Positions 24,170 to 32,698 of a stretch of DNA of 47,318 nt are shown here, piece by piece. The DNA comes from CAYZNE01 sp964461035 (GTDB lineage Archaea > Nanobdellota > Nanobdellia > Woesearchaeales > CAYZNE01). Made by a program: the position numbers and the translations under genes. The DNA is taken from the NCBI GenBank assembly GCA_964461035.1, contig CAYWRI010000009.1, forward strand, positions 1 through 47,318, read 5' to 3'. How positions within the stretch are numbered: the first letter of the stretch is position 1; each line of letters begins with the position of its first letter. The notes under the pieces are model-generated. The model saw only the letters and a program-made list of their open reading frames with translations. It was not told the DNA's origin and did not search any database.

Positions 24170-25822
24170 TTATCTACTTTTTCTAAAACCAGTAGTTCTT
24201 GGTCTTCTTTCTTTTTTATCAGAATCTCGACTTGAACCTGTTCTTTTTTCAGAACGATCACCATAGGACTTATGCTCTCTAAAACCATCCCTGCTTGATC
24301 TTGAAGATGAACCTGATTCGCTTCTAGAACTACCTCTTGAAGAGCTACCTCGTGAAAAGCCACCTCTTGAACTGCTTCTTGAAGAATCGTTTCTAGAAGA
24401 ACCACTTCGGCTAAAGCCACCACTCCTTGATCTTGAAGAAGATGATCTAGATCTACCTCGACTGAAACCACCCCTATCTGAACTAGATGAAGCTCTTGAT
24501 GGTTTAGATATATCTTTGTAAGTGGTTGTATTAAGTTCGTTTTTAAAACTGTATTTTAAGACTGCTGAAACAACTTCAGAAGCATCATAATTTTTTAAAA
24601 GCTCTTCAGCCATTAGAGTATATTTTGAAGATTTACCTTTATTTACTTTAATAATGGAATCAATTATTATTTTAATATGCATTTCTTTATTTTGTATGAT
24701 TTCCTTTGGTGAAGGTATTTCGTGTTTTGCAATTTTACAATTATTAATTCTTTCTACAAATTTTAATTTGCCTTTTTCAGAAGGAATTACAAAAGTAATA
24801 GAAATTCCCTGTTTACCTGCTCTACCCGTTCTTCCAATTCTATGAACATATGATTCAGGACTTTGAGGTAATGAGAAATTAATAACATGTGTTAAATCAT
24901 TTACATCAATTCCTCGTGCTGCCACATCTGTAGCAACAAGAATTTTCACATATTTATCTCTAAATTGTTGAAGAATTTTTTCTCTTTGACTTTGTGTAAT
25001 ATCTCCATGAAGTGCAGCAGCATTATAATTTAATTTTGTTAATTGTTGAGTTAAATTATCAACAGTTGCTCTTGTGTTGCAAAAAACAATACCATGAAAG
25101 TCACTATAAAAATCAATAACTCTTTTAAGCACTTCAAATCTATCCCTTGCATTAACATCATAATATATTTGTTCAACAGTGTCAATTATGACATGTTCTT
25201 TTCCTATTTCAATAAGTTCATATTCTCGCATATATCTTTTAGCGATTTTTAGTATTTGTTTAGGTATTGTTGCAGAAAATAAAAGCATGTTTTTATCTTC
25301 AGGAGTACATTTTAAAATATCTTCAATATCTTCAACAAACCCCATGTTAAGCATTTCATCTGCTTCGTCAAGAACGGCATATTGAATATGTTCAAGTCTT
25401 AATGCTTTTCTCCTTTGCAAATCCATTATTCTACCAGGAGTTCCAACCACAATATCGATGCCTTTTTTAAGTTTTGATAATTGATTGTCAATTGAAGAAC
25501 CACCATAAACGGCAAGAATTTTAATTTTCTTTTCGCCTTTTAATGAATCAATTTCTTTTGCTACTTGAACTGCTAATTCTCGAGTAGGTGTTAGAATAAT
25601 AGCTTGAATTGTTTTGCTATGCTCTTTGATCTTTTCAAGAATTGGAAGTGCGAACCCTGCTGTTTTTCCAGTTCCTGTTTGAGATTGACCGACTATATCT
25701 TTTTTTCCTTCTAAAAGTAAAGGTATTACTTTTGCTTGTATTTCAGTAGGTTTTTCAAAACCTTTCTTTTTCAATGCTTTGATTGAATTATCTGATAATC
25801 CTAATTTTTTGAATTCTTCCAT
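24170..25822 (-). CDS. DEAD-box RNA helicase with Ser/Arg/Gly-rich tail
   Basis: The 550-residue protein has the DEAD-box core: Q motif (FEKPTEIQAKVIP), motif I SQTGTGKT (47-54), PTREL, TPGR, DEAD (152-155), SAT, then the helicase C domain with ARGID and HRIGRTGRAG. After residue about 445 comes a 100-residue tail rich in Ser, Arg and Gly (RGGFSRGRSRSSSSRSRSGG-like units). Such helicases unwind short RNA duplexes in ribosome assembly, decay or cold adaptation. RG/RS tails bind RNA and favour condensate formation in other systems. The gene is not in an operon. Confidence 0.95.
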   Translation of the reverse strand: MEEFKKLGLSDNSIKALKKKGFEKPTEIQAKVIPLLLEGKKDIVGQSQTGTGKTAGFALPILEKIKEHSKTIQAIILTPTRELAVQVAKEIDSLKGEKKIKILAVYGGSSIDNQLSKLKKGIDIVVGTPGRIMDLQRRKALRLEHIQYAVLDEADEMLNMGFVEDIEDILKCTPEDKNMLLFSATIPKQILKIAKRYMREYELIEIGKEHVIIDTVEQIYYDVNARDRFEVLKRVIDFYSDFHGIVFCNTRATVDNLTQQLTKLNYNAAALHGDITQSQREKILQQFRDKYVKILVATDVAARGIDVNDLTHVINFSLPQSPESYVHRIGRTGRAGKQGISITFVIPSEKGKLKFVERINNCKIAKHEIPSPKEIIQNKEMHIKIIIDSIIKVNKGKSSKYTLMAEELLKNYDASEVVSAVLKYSFKNELNTTTYKDISKPSRASSSSDRGGFSRGRSRSSSSRSRSGGFSRSGSSRNDSSRSSSRGGFSRGSSSRGSSRSESGSSSRSSRDGFREHKSYGDRSEKRTGSSRDSDKKERRPRTTGFRKSR

Positions 25823-25963
25823 TTTTATTGTTTCCAGTATAATATTGTATATAACCTATTCAAGTTGATTGATAATATTACTATATTCAAGGGTAGTAAC
25901 CATATATTTAAAAAGGTATGTAATAAATTATAGAAAAGTGTTTGCAGAATTAATTTAATTGTT

Positions 25964-26527
25964 TCAAGTCTTATTAGTTATTTCTTTAAACTTTTTTTGG
26001 CTCTCAAGAGTATTTGCAGTAATAGTATTTTTTACTTCAATAATTTCAGCATCATTTGTTTTTGTATTATATATTGCAAATGTTGCACCACCTGTTTTAT
26101 ATCCGCCTATTTCTCCAGGATTTAATAATAAACAAGCATCAATTTTTTCTTTATATTTTGAATGATTATGTCCATAAAAACAAGCATCAAATTCTTTTGA
26201 TTTTGCCATTGGTTTTGCAAGTATTGGGTAATGAGATAAAAATATTTTTCTATTATCAATTTCTAAAATATCAAAAGTATCAAATCCTACTTCAAGATTA
26301 CTTCCTTCTTTTAATGAGAATTTTGTTATTAAAGATTTATCGCCATCATTGTTTCCCCATATTGCAAAAACAGGAATAGGTGAAGAACACAGTAATTTTG
26401 CAATAGCTGCACCTACAAAATCACCTAAAAATATTATTTTTTCAACATCATATGAAATTATCTGTTCTAATGCCATTACTAAGTTATGTGCATTATCATG
26501 TATGTCTGAAATTATCGCGACTTTCAT
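25964..26527 (-). CDS. YfcE/MJ0936-type metallophosphoesterase
   Basis: The 187-residue protein has the dimetal phosphoesterase ligands in order: D8 and H10 (ISDIHDN), GDFVG (about 35-39), GNND (about 58-61), SHYP (about 98-101), and GHNH (about 118-121), followed by LNPGEIGG, the usual NPGS-like segment. Relatives hydrolyse phosphodiesters such as cyclic nucleotides or model substrates; the physiological substrate is generally not known. It is a full-length, single-domain protein. No operon partner is seen. Confidence 0.9.
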   Translation of the reverse strand: MKVAIISDIHDNAHNLVMALEQIISYDVEKIIFLGDFVGAAIAKLLCSSPIPVFAIWGNNDGDKSLITKFSLKEGSNLEVGFDTFDILEIDNRKIFLSHYPILAKPMAKSKEFDACFYGHNHSKYKEKIDACLLLNPGEIGGYKTGGATFAIYNTKTNDAEIIEVKNTITANTLESQKKFKEITNKT

Positions 26528-26611
26528 ATTATTACAAAAAACAACTTATCTTTATAAAATCTTCTTTGGAAATTAAGGTTATAAAATACGTTTATCAATA
26601 ATATAAATATT

Positions 26612-26790
26612 ATGCGTGTAATGAATTTAATAATAATTTATTCAAAGGTAAAAATGTTTTTTTAGTTGAAGGTAAACAACCATATTTATCAGATGATTTT
26701 TGTACTAACCCCTTGCAATATGCAGAGGGGACTCCTGTGCCTAATGATTCTTTAATGTCTCTGGTTGAAAATTACAACCCAGTAGAATAA
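26612..26790 (+). pseudogene. Split small ORF joined across a seven-T run
   Basis: An ATG at 26612 lies about 30 bp after a TATA-like TTATAAAATA (about 26579-26588) and reads MRVMNLIIIYSKVKMFF before TAG. The stop directly follows a run of seven T. In the -1 frame the reading continues LVEGKQPYLSDDFCTNPLQ then YAEGTPVPNDSLMSL and VENYNPVE to TAA at 26788-26790, and this second part has no start of its own. It is either a frameshifted gene, a sequencing error in the homopolymer, or -1 slippage. No family is recognised. The remaining gap to 27018 holds a short hairpin (GATTCA/TGAATC, about 26804-26832) and no other supported gene. Confidence 0.35.
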
Positions 26791-27017
26791 TAAAAAGTTA
26801 GGATTCAGGAGGTATGTCCAAAATTGAATCTTTTTCTATACTGCGGAGAGTTGTTGGCTACTGTGTGACCAAATTTTAATCATGAAATAAGATAATTTTG
26901 TGTTTACACACAAAATGTATTTCACTTAGTTTGCTCCAAGGCAGTATTTTTTATCATTCTGGACATACTCGGATTCATCGAAAGATTTATAAGATAAATA
27001 AATGTCAAGAATATTTA

Positions 27018-27767
27018 ATGGATAATAAGATAAATAAATCAGATAAAAGGAAAGAGTTTAGAAACAAGAAACTTGAGAAAAGAGCAATAAAAATAAATAA
27101 ACTCAAGAAGACAAGGTATGGTAAATTACTTTATTTTCTATGGTATGATGATTCTGCTTTAAGTTGGATTGCAAATGTTTTAATTGCATTTATTTTTATT
27201 AAATATGTATTTTATCCCCTATTAGCATTAGCTTTTGGAACAGGACTTCCTGTTGTTGCTGTTATTTCTTGTTCTATGGAACATGGATATACAGATTGTG
27301 GTGAAAGCACTATGCCTGTTAATTTATGTGGTTTTGATGGACGAACAGGAAGAGTAAATTTTGATTCTTTTTGGAAATATTGTGGAAACTTTTATGAGGA
27401 TAGAAACATAAGTAAAGAACGATTTAAAGACTTTGAACTAAGTTCAGGATTTAATAAAGGAGATATAATTTTTCTTAAAGGTGCAAATTATGATAACATA
27501 GAAATTGGAGATGTTATGGTTTTTAGTGTTTCCAATAGAATGTATCCTATTATTCATAGAGTTATTGAAAAGTATGATGATAAAAAAACAGGAATATTAG
27601 GAACTAAAGGAGATCATAATTTTGCTCAAATAAAAGATGGACCTTTTGATGAACATAGAATAACTGAAAATCAAATTATGGGTAAAGCAATGTTTCGTGT
27701 TCCATATTTAGGTTATATAAAAATCGGTTTTTCTCAATTATTAAGTATTTTTGGTGTTACAATATGA
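27018..27767 (+). CDS. Archaeal signal peptidase I (S26B-like)
   Basis: I start at the ATG at 27018 (MDNKINKSDK), about 30 bp after a TATA-like GATTTATAAG (26983-26992); an upstream in-frame extension to 26898 looks non-coding. The 249-residue protein has a basic N-terminus, a membrane helix (about 50-68), the catalytic Ser in VISCSM (S86), GDIIFLKG, IIHRVIE with the His (H180) that replaces the bacterial Lys, and TKGDHN with the acidic residue (about 197-201). It removes signal peptides from exported proteins such as the secreted proteins in this window. Its stop overlaps the start of the next gene (ATGA). Confidence 0.88.
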   Translation: MDNKINKSDKRKEFRNKKLEKRAIKINKLKKTRYGKLLYFLWYDDSALSWIANVLIAFIFIKYVFYPLLALAFGTGLPVVAVISCSMEHGYTDCGESTMPVNLCGFDGRTGRVNFDSFWKYCGNFYEDRNISKERFKDFELSSGFNKGDIIFLKGANYDNIEIGDVMVFSVSNRMYPIIHRVIEKYDDKKTGILGTKGDHNFAQIKDGPFDEHRITENQIMGKAMFRVPYLGYIKIGFSQLLSIFGVTI

Positions 27768-28681
27768 AGAAAAGTTGCTCTTGGAAGAACGCAAGTTACG
27801 GTGGTCAAGCAGTTCTTGATGGTGTAATGATGAAATCAAAAGATTTTATTAGTGTTTCTGTAAGAAATGAAAATGATGAAATAGTTAATGAAACTTATAA
27901 ATTTAATAATTTTATGTCAAGACATAAATTTTGGAGAATTCCTTTTATTAGAGGTATTGCAAATATGGCCGAAATGTTAGCAACTGGAATGGACGCTCTA
28001 ACTAGAAGTGTTAATATGCATATTGAAGAAGAAGAGGAAAAAATGTCTTTTTGGCATATGTTCTTTACAATTATTGTAAGTGTTGGAATTGCGCTTGCAT
28101 TGTTTAAACTACTTCCATTAAGTGTTGCAAGTTTACTAACAAAATGGCTTAATATTAGTTCAGGATTTTTATTTAATTTAATTGATGCTTTATTTAAAAT
28201 AATTATTTTAATAGCGTATATTTTAGTAATTTCTTTGATGAGTGATATAAAAGCACTTTTTATGTATCATGGTGCAGAACATAAATCAGTTTACTGTTGG
28301 GAAAAGTTTAAAGATATAAAACATTTAACTGTTAAAAATGCTAAGAAATTTTCAACTCTACATCCAAGATGTGGAACTTCTTTTTTATTGTTTGTTGTAT
28401 TTTTTAGTCTATTAATTTATATGTTAATACCCTTTGGAACTTCTTTCTGGGTAAATTATTTGTATAGACTCATGCTTTTACCTTTAATAATTGCAGTTTC
28501 TTATGAGTTTCTAAAATTAACTGCAAAAAATACTGATTCTTTTATTATGAAAATATTAATGCAACCTGGTTTGTTAATGCAAAAACTTACAACTTCTGAA
28601 CCAACTAATCCTCAATTAGAAGTTGCATTAGATTCATTAAAACACGTTATCGAAAAACAAAAGAATTATGATGAACGATAG
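27764..28681 (+). CDS. DUF1385 family membrane protein
   Basis: The 305-residue protein carries DUF1385 signatures: GGQAVLDGVMMK (about 10-21), RGIANMAEML, HGAEHKSVYCWE and HPRCGTSFLLFVVF, with about four to five membrane segments in the second half and conserved His/Cys that might bind metal. The family is widespread in bacteria (YqhQ-like) and some archaea, with no established function. The ATG overlaps the signal-peptidase stop, so the two are translated as a unit; a shared role at the membrane is inference. Confidence 0.9.
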   Translation: MKKSCSWKNASYGGQAVLDGVMMKSKDFISVSVRNENDEIVNETYKFNNFMSRHKFWRIPFIRGIANMAEMLATGMDALTRSVNMHIEEEEEKMSFWHMFFTIIVSVGIALALFKLLPLSVASLLTKWLNISSGFLFNLIDALFKIIILIAYILVISLMSDIKALFMYHGAEHKSVYCWEKFKDIKHLTVKNAKKFSTLHPRCGTSFLLFVVFFSLLIYMLIPFGTSFWVNYLYRLMLLPLIIAVSYEFLKLTAKNTDSFIMKILMQPGLLMQKLTTSEPTNPQLEVALDSLKHVIEKQKNYDER

Positions 28682-28734
28682 TTAAAAAAAACAATTTAAT
28701 TCTAGAAAATTAGAAAGAAGTTTAATTAAAAAAA

Positions 28735-29619
28735 TTATAAAGCTCTTTGGAAAATAAGAAGATCTTCTGTTGTGAGTTTTTCGTTTTTCTTTAGTTTTTC
28801 ATTCACTTCTTCTTTTTTTGCTTTCATTTCTTGTTCTTGTTTCTTTTTTTGCATTTCTTTAAGAACTACATTATTTTCACTTAAAAAAACAACTAACTCA
28901 TTTTTCTTTGCAAGAATTTCTTTTAATTCTTCATTTTTTACTTTGAACTCTTCTTTTGCTTCTATAAATTTTTTATAATGTTCAGACTCAATTTTTCGTA
29001 AATCCATTATTTCTTGAGAATTTGATATGAAATCTTCACTAAGATTATGTTTATGTGATGCTCCATTTTTGAGTTTGCTAACGGTTCCAGATTTTAATCC
29101 TTTCAATTCAGCTATTTGTTTTTCTTTATCTTCTATAACTTTCCAGATTTTGTTAACATCAGCCATTTGAGCATATGACTTTTTTAGTTTTTTTAGTTCT
29201 AAATTGAGTCTTTTCTCTTGATCAAAACCTATTGCGGATGTTTCAAGAGCATATTCTAACTTTTCAATCTTTTTTTTAATAAAAGAAGGATTATCTGTTA
29301 TTCCGTATTTGCTACAAAGAGAATTATATTCTTGCTTTAATTTTTTTATATCTGTAACTAGCTTACCTATTTTATCAGAAACTTGAAATTTCTCTTCTTT
29401 CAAAGTTTTAACCTCTTTACTAAGAGATGTAACTTTAGATTTTGAAGATCTAAGCTCATTTATTTTTGCAGAAATTTGAGCAGAAACTTCTTTCTTCTTT
29501 TTAAAGCATCCTTCTTTTATTGAATTAAGACGATTAAGCTCTTGTTTTTTTAATTTTAACTGAGACTTAAGTTCTTCGACTTCAATTAGTATTTTCTTTA
29601 TTTCACTCTGTTCAAGCAT
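28735..29619 (-). CDS. Archaeal coiled-coil protein
   Basis: The 294-residue protein is almost entirely heptad-patterned helix rich in Lys, Glu and Leu, with a break near KYGITDNPSFIKKKIEKLEY (about 108-127) and a loop with GASHKHNL (about 186-193). It ends KLKKNEKLTTEDLLIFQRAL, a C-terminal signature I associate with a widespread archaeal coiled-coil family sometimes misnamed phosphoserine phosphatase. It lies just downstream of the L1/P0/L12 genes in the same direction but has its own AAGGTG site. A role near the ribosome is possible but not shown. Confidence 0.75.
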   Translation of the reverse strand: MLEQSEIKKILIEVEELKSQLKLKKQELNRLNSIKEGCFKKKKEVSAQISAKINELRSSKSKVTSLSKEVKTLKEEKFQVSDKIGKLVTDIKKLKQEYNSLCSKYGITDNPSFIKKKIEKLEYALETSAIGFDQEKRLNLELKKLKKSYAQMADVNKIWKVIEDKEKQIAELKGLKSGTVSKLKNGASHKHNLSEDFISNSQEIMDLRKIESEHYKKFIEAKEEFKVKNEELKEILAKKNELVVFLSENNVVLKEMQKKKQEQEMKAKKEEVNEKLKKNEKLTTEDLLIFQRAL

Positions 29620-29710
29620 AAGTTTTCACACCTTTTAATATATTATAAAATTGTAAAAAATAAAATGATAATGCACACTAAAAAATTTAATTTTAAGTAT
29701 GTAAAAAAAA

Positions 29711-30019
29711 TTATCCGAAAAGCGCTCCAAGACCTGCTGCGGCATTTGATTCTTCTTTCTTTTCTTCTTTTTTATCTTCTTTTTTCTCTTCAGGCTTTGC
29801 ATCTGAGCTTGCGGAAGTTGGTGAAGCTACTGCGACTTGAGCCATAGCTGCTGTTTTTATAGCTTCTTCTATATCTACTCCATCAAGTGCTGCGATAAGT
29901 GCTTTTACTTTTACGTCTTCGACAGTAACACCTGCTGCTACTAACACTTTTTTAACTGATTCTTCATTTATTTCTTTTCCGGCTTTGTGTAAAAGCACTG
30001 CTGCGTATACATACTCCAT
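29711..30019 (-). CDS. rpl12: 50S ribosomal protein L12 (P1, bL12-like stalk)
   Basis: The 102-residue protein starts MEYVYAAVLLHKAGKEI, has the dimerising N-terminal domain, an Ala-rich hinge and a charged Lys/Glu linker, and ends GLGALFG, the archaeal stalk tip that recruits translation factors. It follows the P0 gene by 26 bp behind an AGGAGG site. The low-complexity hinge is normal for the family. Confidence 0.96.
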   Translation of the reverse strand: MEYVYAAVLLHKAGKEINEESVKKVLVAAGVTVEDVKVKALIAALDGVDIEEAIKTAAMAQVAVASPTSASSDAKPEEKKEDKKEEKKEESNAAAGLGALFG

Positions 30020-30045
30020 TTTTTATTCCTCCTCATAAATATTAA

Positions 30046-30930
30046 CTAATTATGTTTACTCCTTACATCTTCAGGAAGTTTAGAGTGAACATTTTTAGCA
30101 ATTAAATTAACTTCAGCAAGAATATCAATAATTGTTTCTTTATTAACAATTTTTGCTTGTTTTGCTAAACCTCTTGTTTCTCTTATTGCTTTTGATAAAA
30201 GACAATTAATAGTTTCTTTTGTTGAATAAGCAATAAATATTGCTAAATTGAAAGAGTCTTTAGCAAATCCGATTAGATCTTGTTTAAATTTAGTTTCATC
30301 AATTGATAAAACATCTTTAGTAAGTAATTCTCCTTCTTCATATGCTGCGGTAAGATCTAAACCAATTTCTAAAGGTTCAATTCCTAATCTTAATAATACT
30401 GCAGCAAGCTTTGAATTAACTTCAGTTCCTTCTTTTGCAACAAGTGAATCTTCTTTAATAACAACTTTTCCTGCATCAATTCCTGCTTTTATTTTACAAG
30501 AACCTAATTCACCTATAATTGGACCTGGTGCAAATCCAGTCGGACCTGCAGGAACAATTATATCCTTGTTTGCAATTTGACCTGCTTTTATTGGCGCAGA
30601 AGATTTATTCTTTTGCAAAATTTTGTAAAGTTTAAATGGATTTTCATTTGTAAATAATAATGCAGGCATACCTTTTAAATGTGAAATCAATTGATCTATA
30701 CCTTTCTTTTTAGCAATTTCATCTTTAATAGCAATCTTCATTAAACGTCTTTTAGCCATTAATATTTCAACATTGCCTCTTAACTGAGTTCTCATATTTT
30801 GAACTTGCTTTGCACTGAGATTCACCATGTTAACAGCAGCAATAACATCATATTTTTCTATTAATTTTTTAAATTTAGCTATTTGATCTTTCTTTTCTTG
30901 TGCTGCTTTTGATTTATATTTGTCAGTCAT
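30046..30930 (-). CDS. rplP0: 50S ribosomal protein uL10 (P0), short C-terminus
   Basis: The 294-residue protein has the uL10 rRNA-binding domain (VNLSAKQVQNMRTQLRG, AKRRLMKIAI, LLFTNENPFKLYKIL), the inserted domain with PAGPTGFAPGPIIGELG, and the helical spine that holds L12 dimers. It ends LPEDVRSKHN; the charged linker and GLxALFG tip that close most archaeal P0 proteins are absent, making it about 40 residues short. The L12 protein next door keeps that tip. The gene lies 13 bp after rpl1 and forms the usual L1-P0-L12 operon. Confidence 0.95.
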   Translation of the reverse strand: MTDKYKSKAAQEKKDQIAKFKKLIEKYDVIAAVNMVNLSAKQVQNMRTQLRGNVEILMAKRRLMKIAIKDEIAKKKGIDQLISHLKGMPALLFTNENPFKLYKILQKNKSSAPIKAGQIANKDIIVPAGPTGFAPGPIIGELGSCKIKAGIDAGKVVIKEDSLVAKEGTEVNSKLAAVLLRLGIEPLEIGLDLTAAYEEGELLTKDVLSIDETKFKQDLIGFAKDSFNLAIFIAYSTKETINCLLSKAIRETRGLAKQAKIVNKETIIDILAEVNLIAKNVHSKLPEDVRSKHN

Positions 30931-30943
30931 CTTGAATCACCAA

Positions 30944-31594
30944 TCACTTCCCAAGTTTCACAGGTTTACTCATTGTGAATTTTAAGTAAATATCTTTTAT
31001 GTTATTTATATCTCCGGGTAAATGCTGTTTTACTGCATCCACAATAGCAATAATATTATCTGCAATATCTTCATCACTTGCTGTAGCAGTTCCGACAGTT
31101 GAATATACAACAGGAGATTTTTTAGATTTTAATGAAATAAAACTTTGAAGTTTGTCTACGAGTGCCTGAATATTTCCTTTTGGTGGAATAACACAACCTG
31201 CTTTTGGATTAGGCATTTTACCTCTTGTTCCAAGTATTCTTCCAAATTTTGCTGCAATTTTTACCATTAGATTTGCTTGTGCAATAAAATAATCATATTC
31301 AGTTGCCAGTTTTTTTATTGCTTTTTTATCAAAACTATCAAACTCTGACTCGATAATTACGTTATCACAACACTTTTTTGCACTATCAACTAATTCTGCA
31401 CCAGCAAATGCACATATTTTTTTCTTTTTAGTAATTTTTGCAGGTAAGGTCATGAAAAAATCAACATTCTCTTGCGGATTTTTTAGATTAATATCTTTCA
31501 AAGTTATAATTAAATCTACAGATTGAGAAAACTTTCTTTCTGGCGAATTAGCTCTAAGTTCTTTAATACTTTGTATAATAGATTTTTTGTTCAT
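30944..31594 (-). CDS. rpl1: 50S ribosomal protein uL1
   Basis: The 216-residue protein is full-length archaeal uL1: ERKFSQSVDLIITLKDINLK, the second domain with DYFIAQANLMVKIAAKFG, RILGTRGKMPNPKAG and the return strand VYSTVGTATASDEDIADNI. It shapes the E-site stalk and in archaea can bind its own mRNA to repress the operon. AGGAGGAG lies 3-4 nt before the ATG, right after a small hairpin. The L11 gene that usually precedes it is not here. Confidence 0.97.
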   Translation of the reverse strand: MNKKSIIQSIKELRANSPERKFSQSVDLIITLKDINLKNPQENVDFFMTLPAKITKKKKICAFAGAELVDSAKKCCDNVIIESEFDSFDKKAIKKLATEYDYFIAQANLMVKIAAKFGRILGTRGKMPNPKAGCVIPPKGNIQALVDKLQSFISLKSKKSPVVYSTVGTATASDEDIADNIIAIVDAVKQHLPGDINNIKDIYLKFTMSKPVKLGK

Positions 31595-31597
31595 TTT

Positions 31598-31615
31598 CTC
31601 CTCCTACCGAAGTAG
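31598..31615 (-). promoter_or_regulatory. UUCG hairpin abutting the rpl1 ribosome site
   Basis: In the mRNA, CUAC-UUCG-GUAG (31604-31615) forms a four-pair stem with a stable tetraloop whose last bases join the AGGAGGAG ribosome site (31598-31605). It could set access to the start of the L1-P0-L12 message or be part of an L1-binding site. A TATA-like CTTTATA element is not clear in the leader; the upstream TTTATAAAT at about 31668-31677 is a candidate. Confidence 0.4.
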
Positions 31616-31785
31616 TACAGCGGATTACTGCAAATTTAATTCTTTATACTAGCGAACCCGGATTCATTTATAAATTTTTTTGTGGTTTAAGTTATTAAAG
31701 AATCTACTTGAATCATATATATTAGCAATTTTAAGATTTTTATAAATATTTGTTTTTTTAAAATTTAAAAGAAAAAAATAATAAC

Positions 31786-32160
31786 TTAATTATTTTCTAA
31801 ATTCATTCCTTTTTTGTATGCATCTGCGATTTTGGGTAAAGCATAAGCTATACCTGCACCCCATCCAAAATTTCCTGCTTGAGAAGGATCTACAGCTAAA
31901 CAAATTCCATAACCTATTGCAGGAATTCCAACTTTAATTGATTCTTTAACTAGTTTAAGTTTATCCGAATCTTTACAAAGTCTTTCTGCAACACTATAAC
32001 CTATTCCTGCAGTTAAAACACCTAATCCTCCATATAAACCAGTGTCTTGAGTTTCTTTAATAAATGCTTCATCAATATGTTGTTGACCTCCTATACGAGT
32101 CAAACCAAAAGTAATTGCACTAACTAAACCATATGCTTTTTCTTGAATTGATAATTTCAT
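31786..32160 (-). CDS. Small Gly-rich, possibly membrane-associated protein
   Basis: I start at the ATG at 32158-32160 (MKLSIQEKAYG), 8 nt after GGAGGT; the frame extends to 32184 without a site. The 124-residue protein has three mildly hydrophobic Gly/Ala-rich segments (YGLVSAITFGLTRIGG; GLYGGLGVLTAGIGYSVAE; VGIPAIGYGICLAVD) separated by charged helices. No family is recognised. It might be a weakly hydrophobic membrane protein or a packed helical one. It stands alone. Confidence 0.6.
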   Translation of the reverse strand: MKLSIQEKAYGLVSAITFGLTRIGGQQHIDEAFIKETQDTGLYGGLGVLTAGIGYSVAERLCKDSDKLKLVKESIKVGIPAIGYGICLAVDPSQAGNFGWGAGIAYALPKIADAYKKGMNLENN

Positions 32161-32321
32161 AGTTATAACCTCCTTCATACCCAAAAGGTATTACTGCTAG
32201 GTAGTTACATAGTAGTTATAATCTTTTCTAATATTAATGATATTAATTAAGATAATGTGAAAAAATAAAAGAACAAATTCAATTAGAAATGAATGAAAGG
32301 ACATATTTTTAAATTAAAAAA

Positions 32322-32558
32322 TTATTTCTCAACTTCGTATTTACAGCTAGTCACACAAGTTCCAACTGATCCAATATTAGCTGCAATAGTCGATATACAA
32401 TAAGCCACATTGCTTATCTGCGTAGATATTTCATTTGCCAAAACATTCTGTACGCCTGTCTGAAGTTGTGCAGTATAAGCATCAGATAAGGATTTTAGTT
32501 GATCAATGTTGTCACGCATATCTTTTTCCCATCTATTATACTCTACTTCTGGATCCAT
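32322..32558 (-). CDS. Small hypothetical helical protein with three Cys
   Basis: The 78-residue protein (MDPEVEYNRWEKDMRDNI...) is mostly predicted helix with Gln/Asn/Ser-rich turns and has three Cys (AYCIST, GTCVTSC) in the last third. A TATA-like TTAATATATAAG (about 32598-32609) lies about 45 bp before the ATG, and a T-rich terminator of the upstream gene lies before it. It follows the 512-aa gene in the same direction and might be an accessory gene of that locus. There is no domain match. Confidence 0.5.
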   Translation of the reverse strand: MDPEVEYNRWEKDMRDNIDQLKSLSDAYTAQLQTGVQNVLANEISTQISNVAYCISTIAANIGSVGTCVTSCKYEVEK

Positions 32559-32698
32559 ACCATGTTTACGTTTACATGCATCAATTACTCTCTTACTTAT
32601 ATATTAATCATTTGTGTTTCCATCTTCTTGGTTATTTGTCATTGCTTATATCTCATAAATATATTTAAAAAAAGAAAAAAAAGAAAAAAGTATATAAC

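Noticed and set aside
24124..24471. 115-codon frame overlapping the helicase tail
   Set aside because: It is a Val/Leu/Glu-rich frame shadow of the Ser/Arg/Gly repeat on the same strand, with no independent start signal.
26816..26881. Short ORF after AGGAGGT (MSKIESF...)
   Set aside because: The ATG is only 1-2 nt from the ribosome-site-like run and the frame is 21 codons; it is more likely part of a hairpin (GATTCA/TGAATC).
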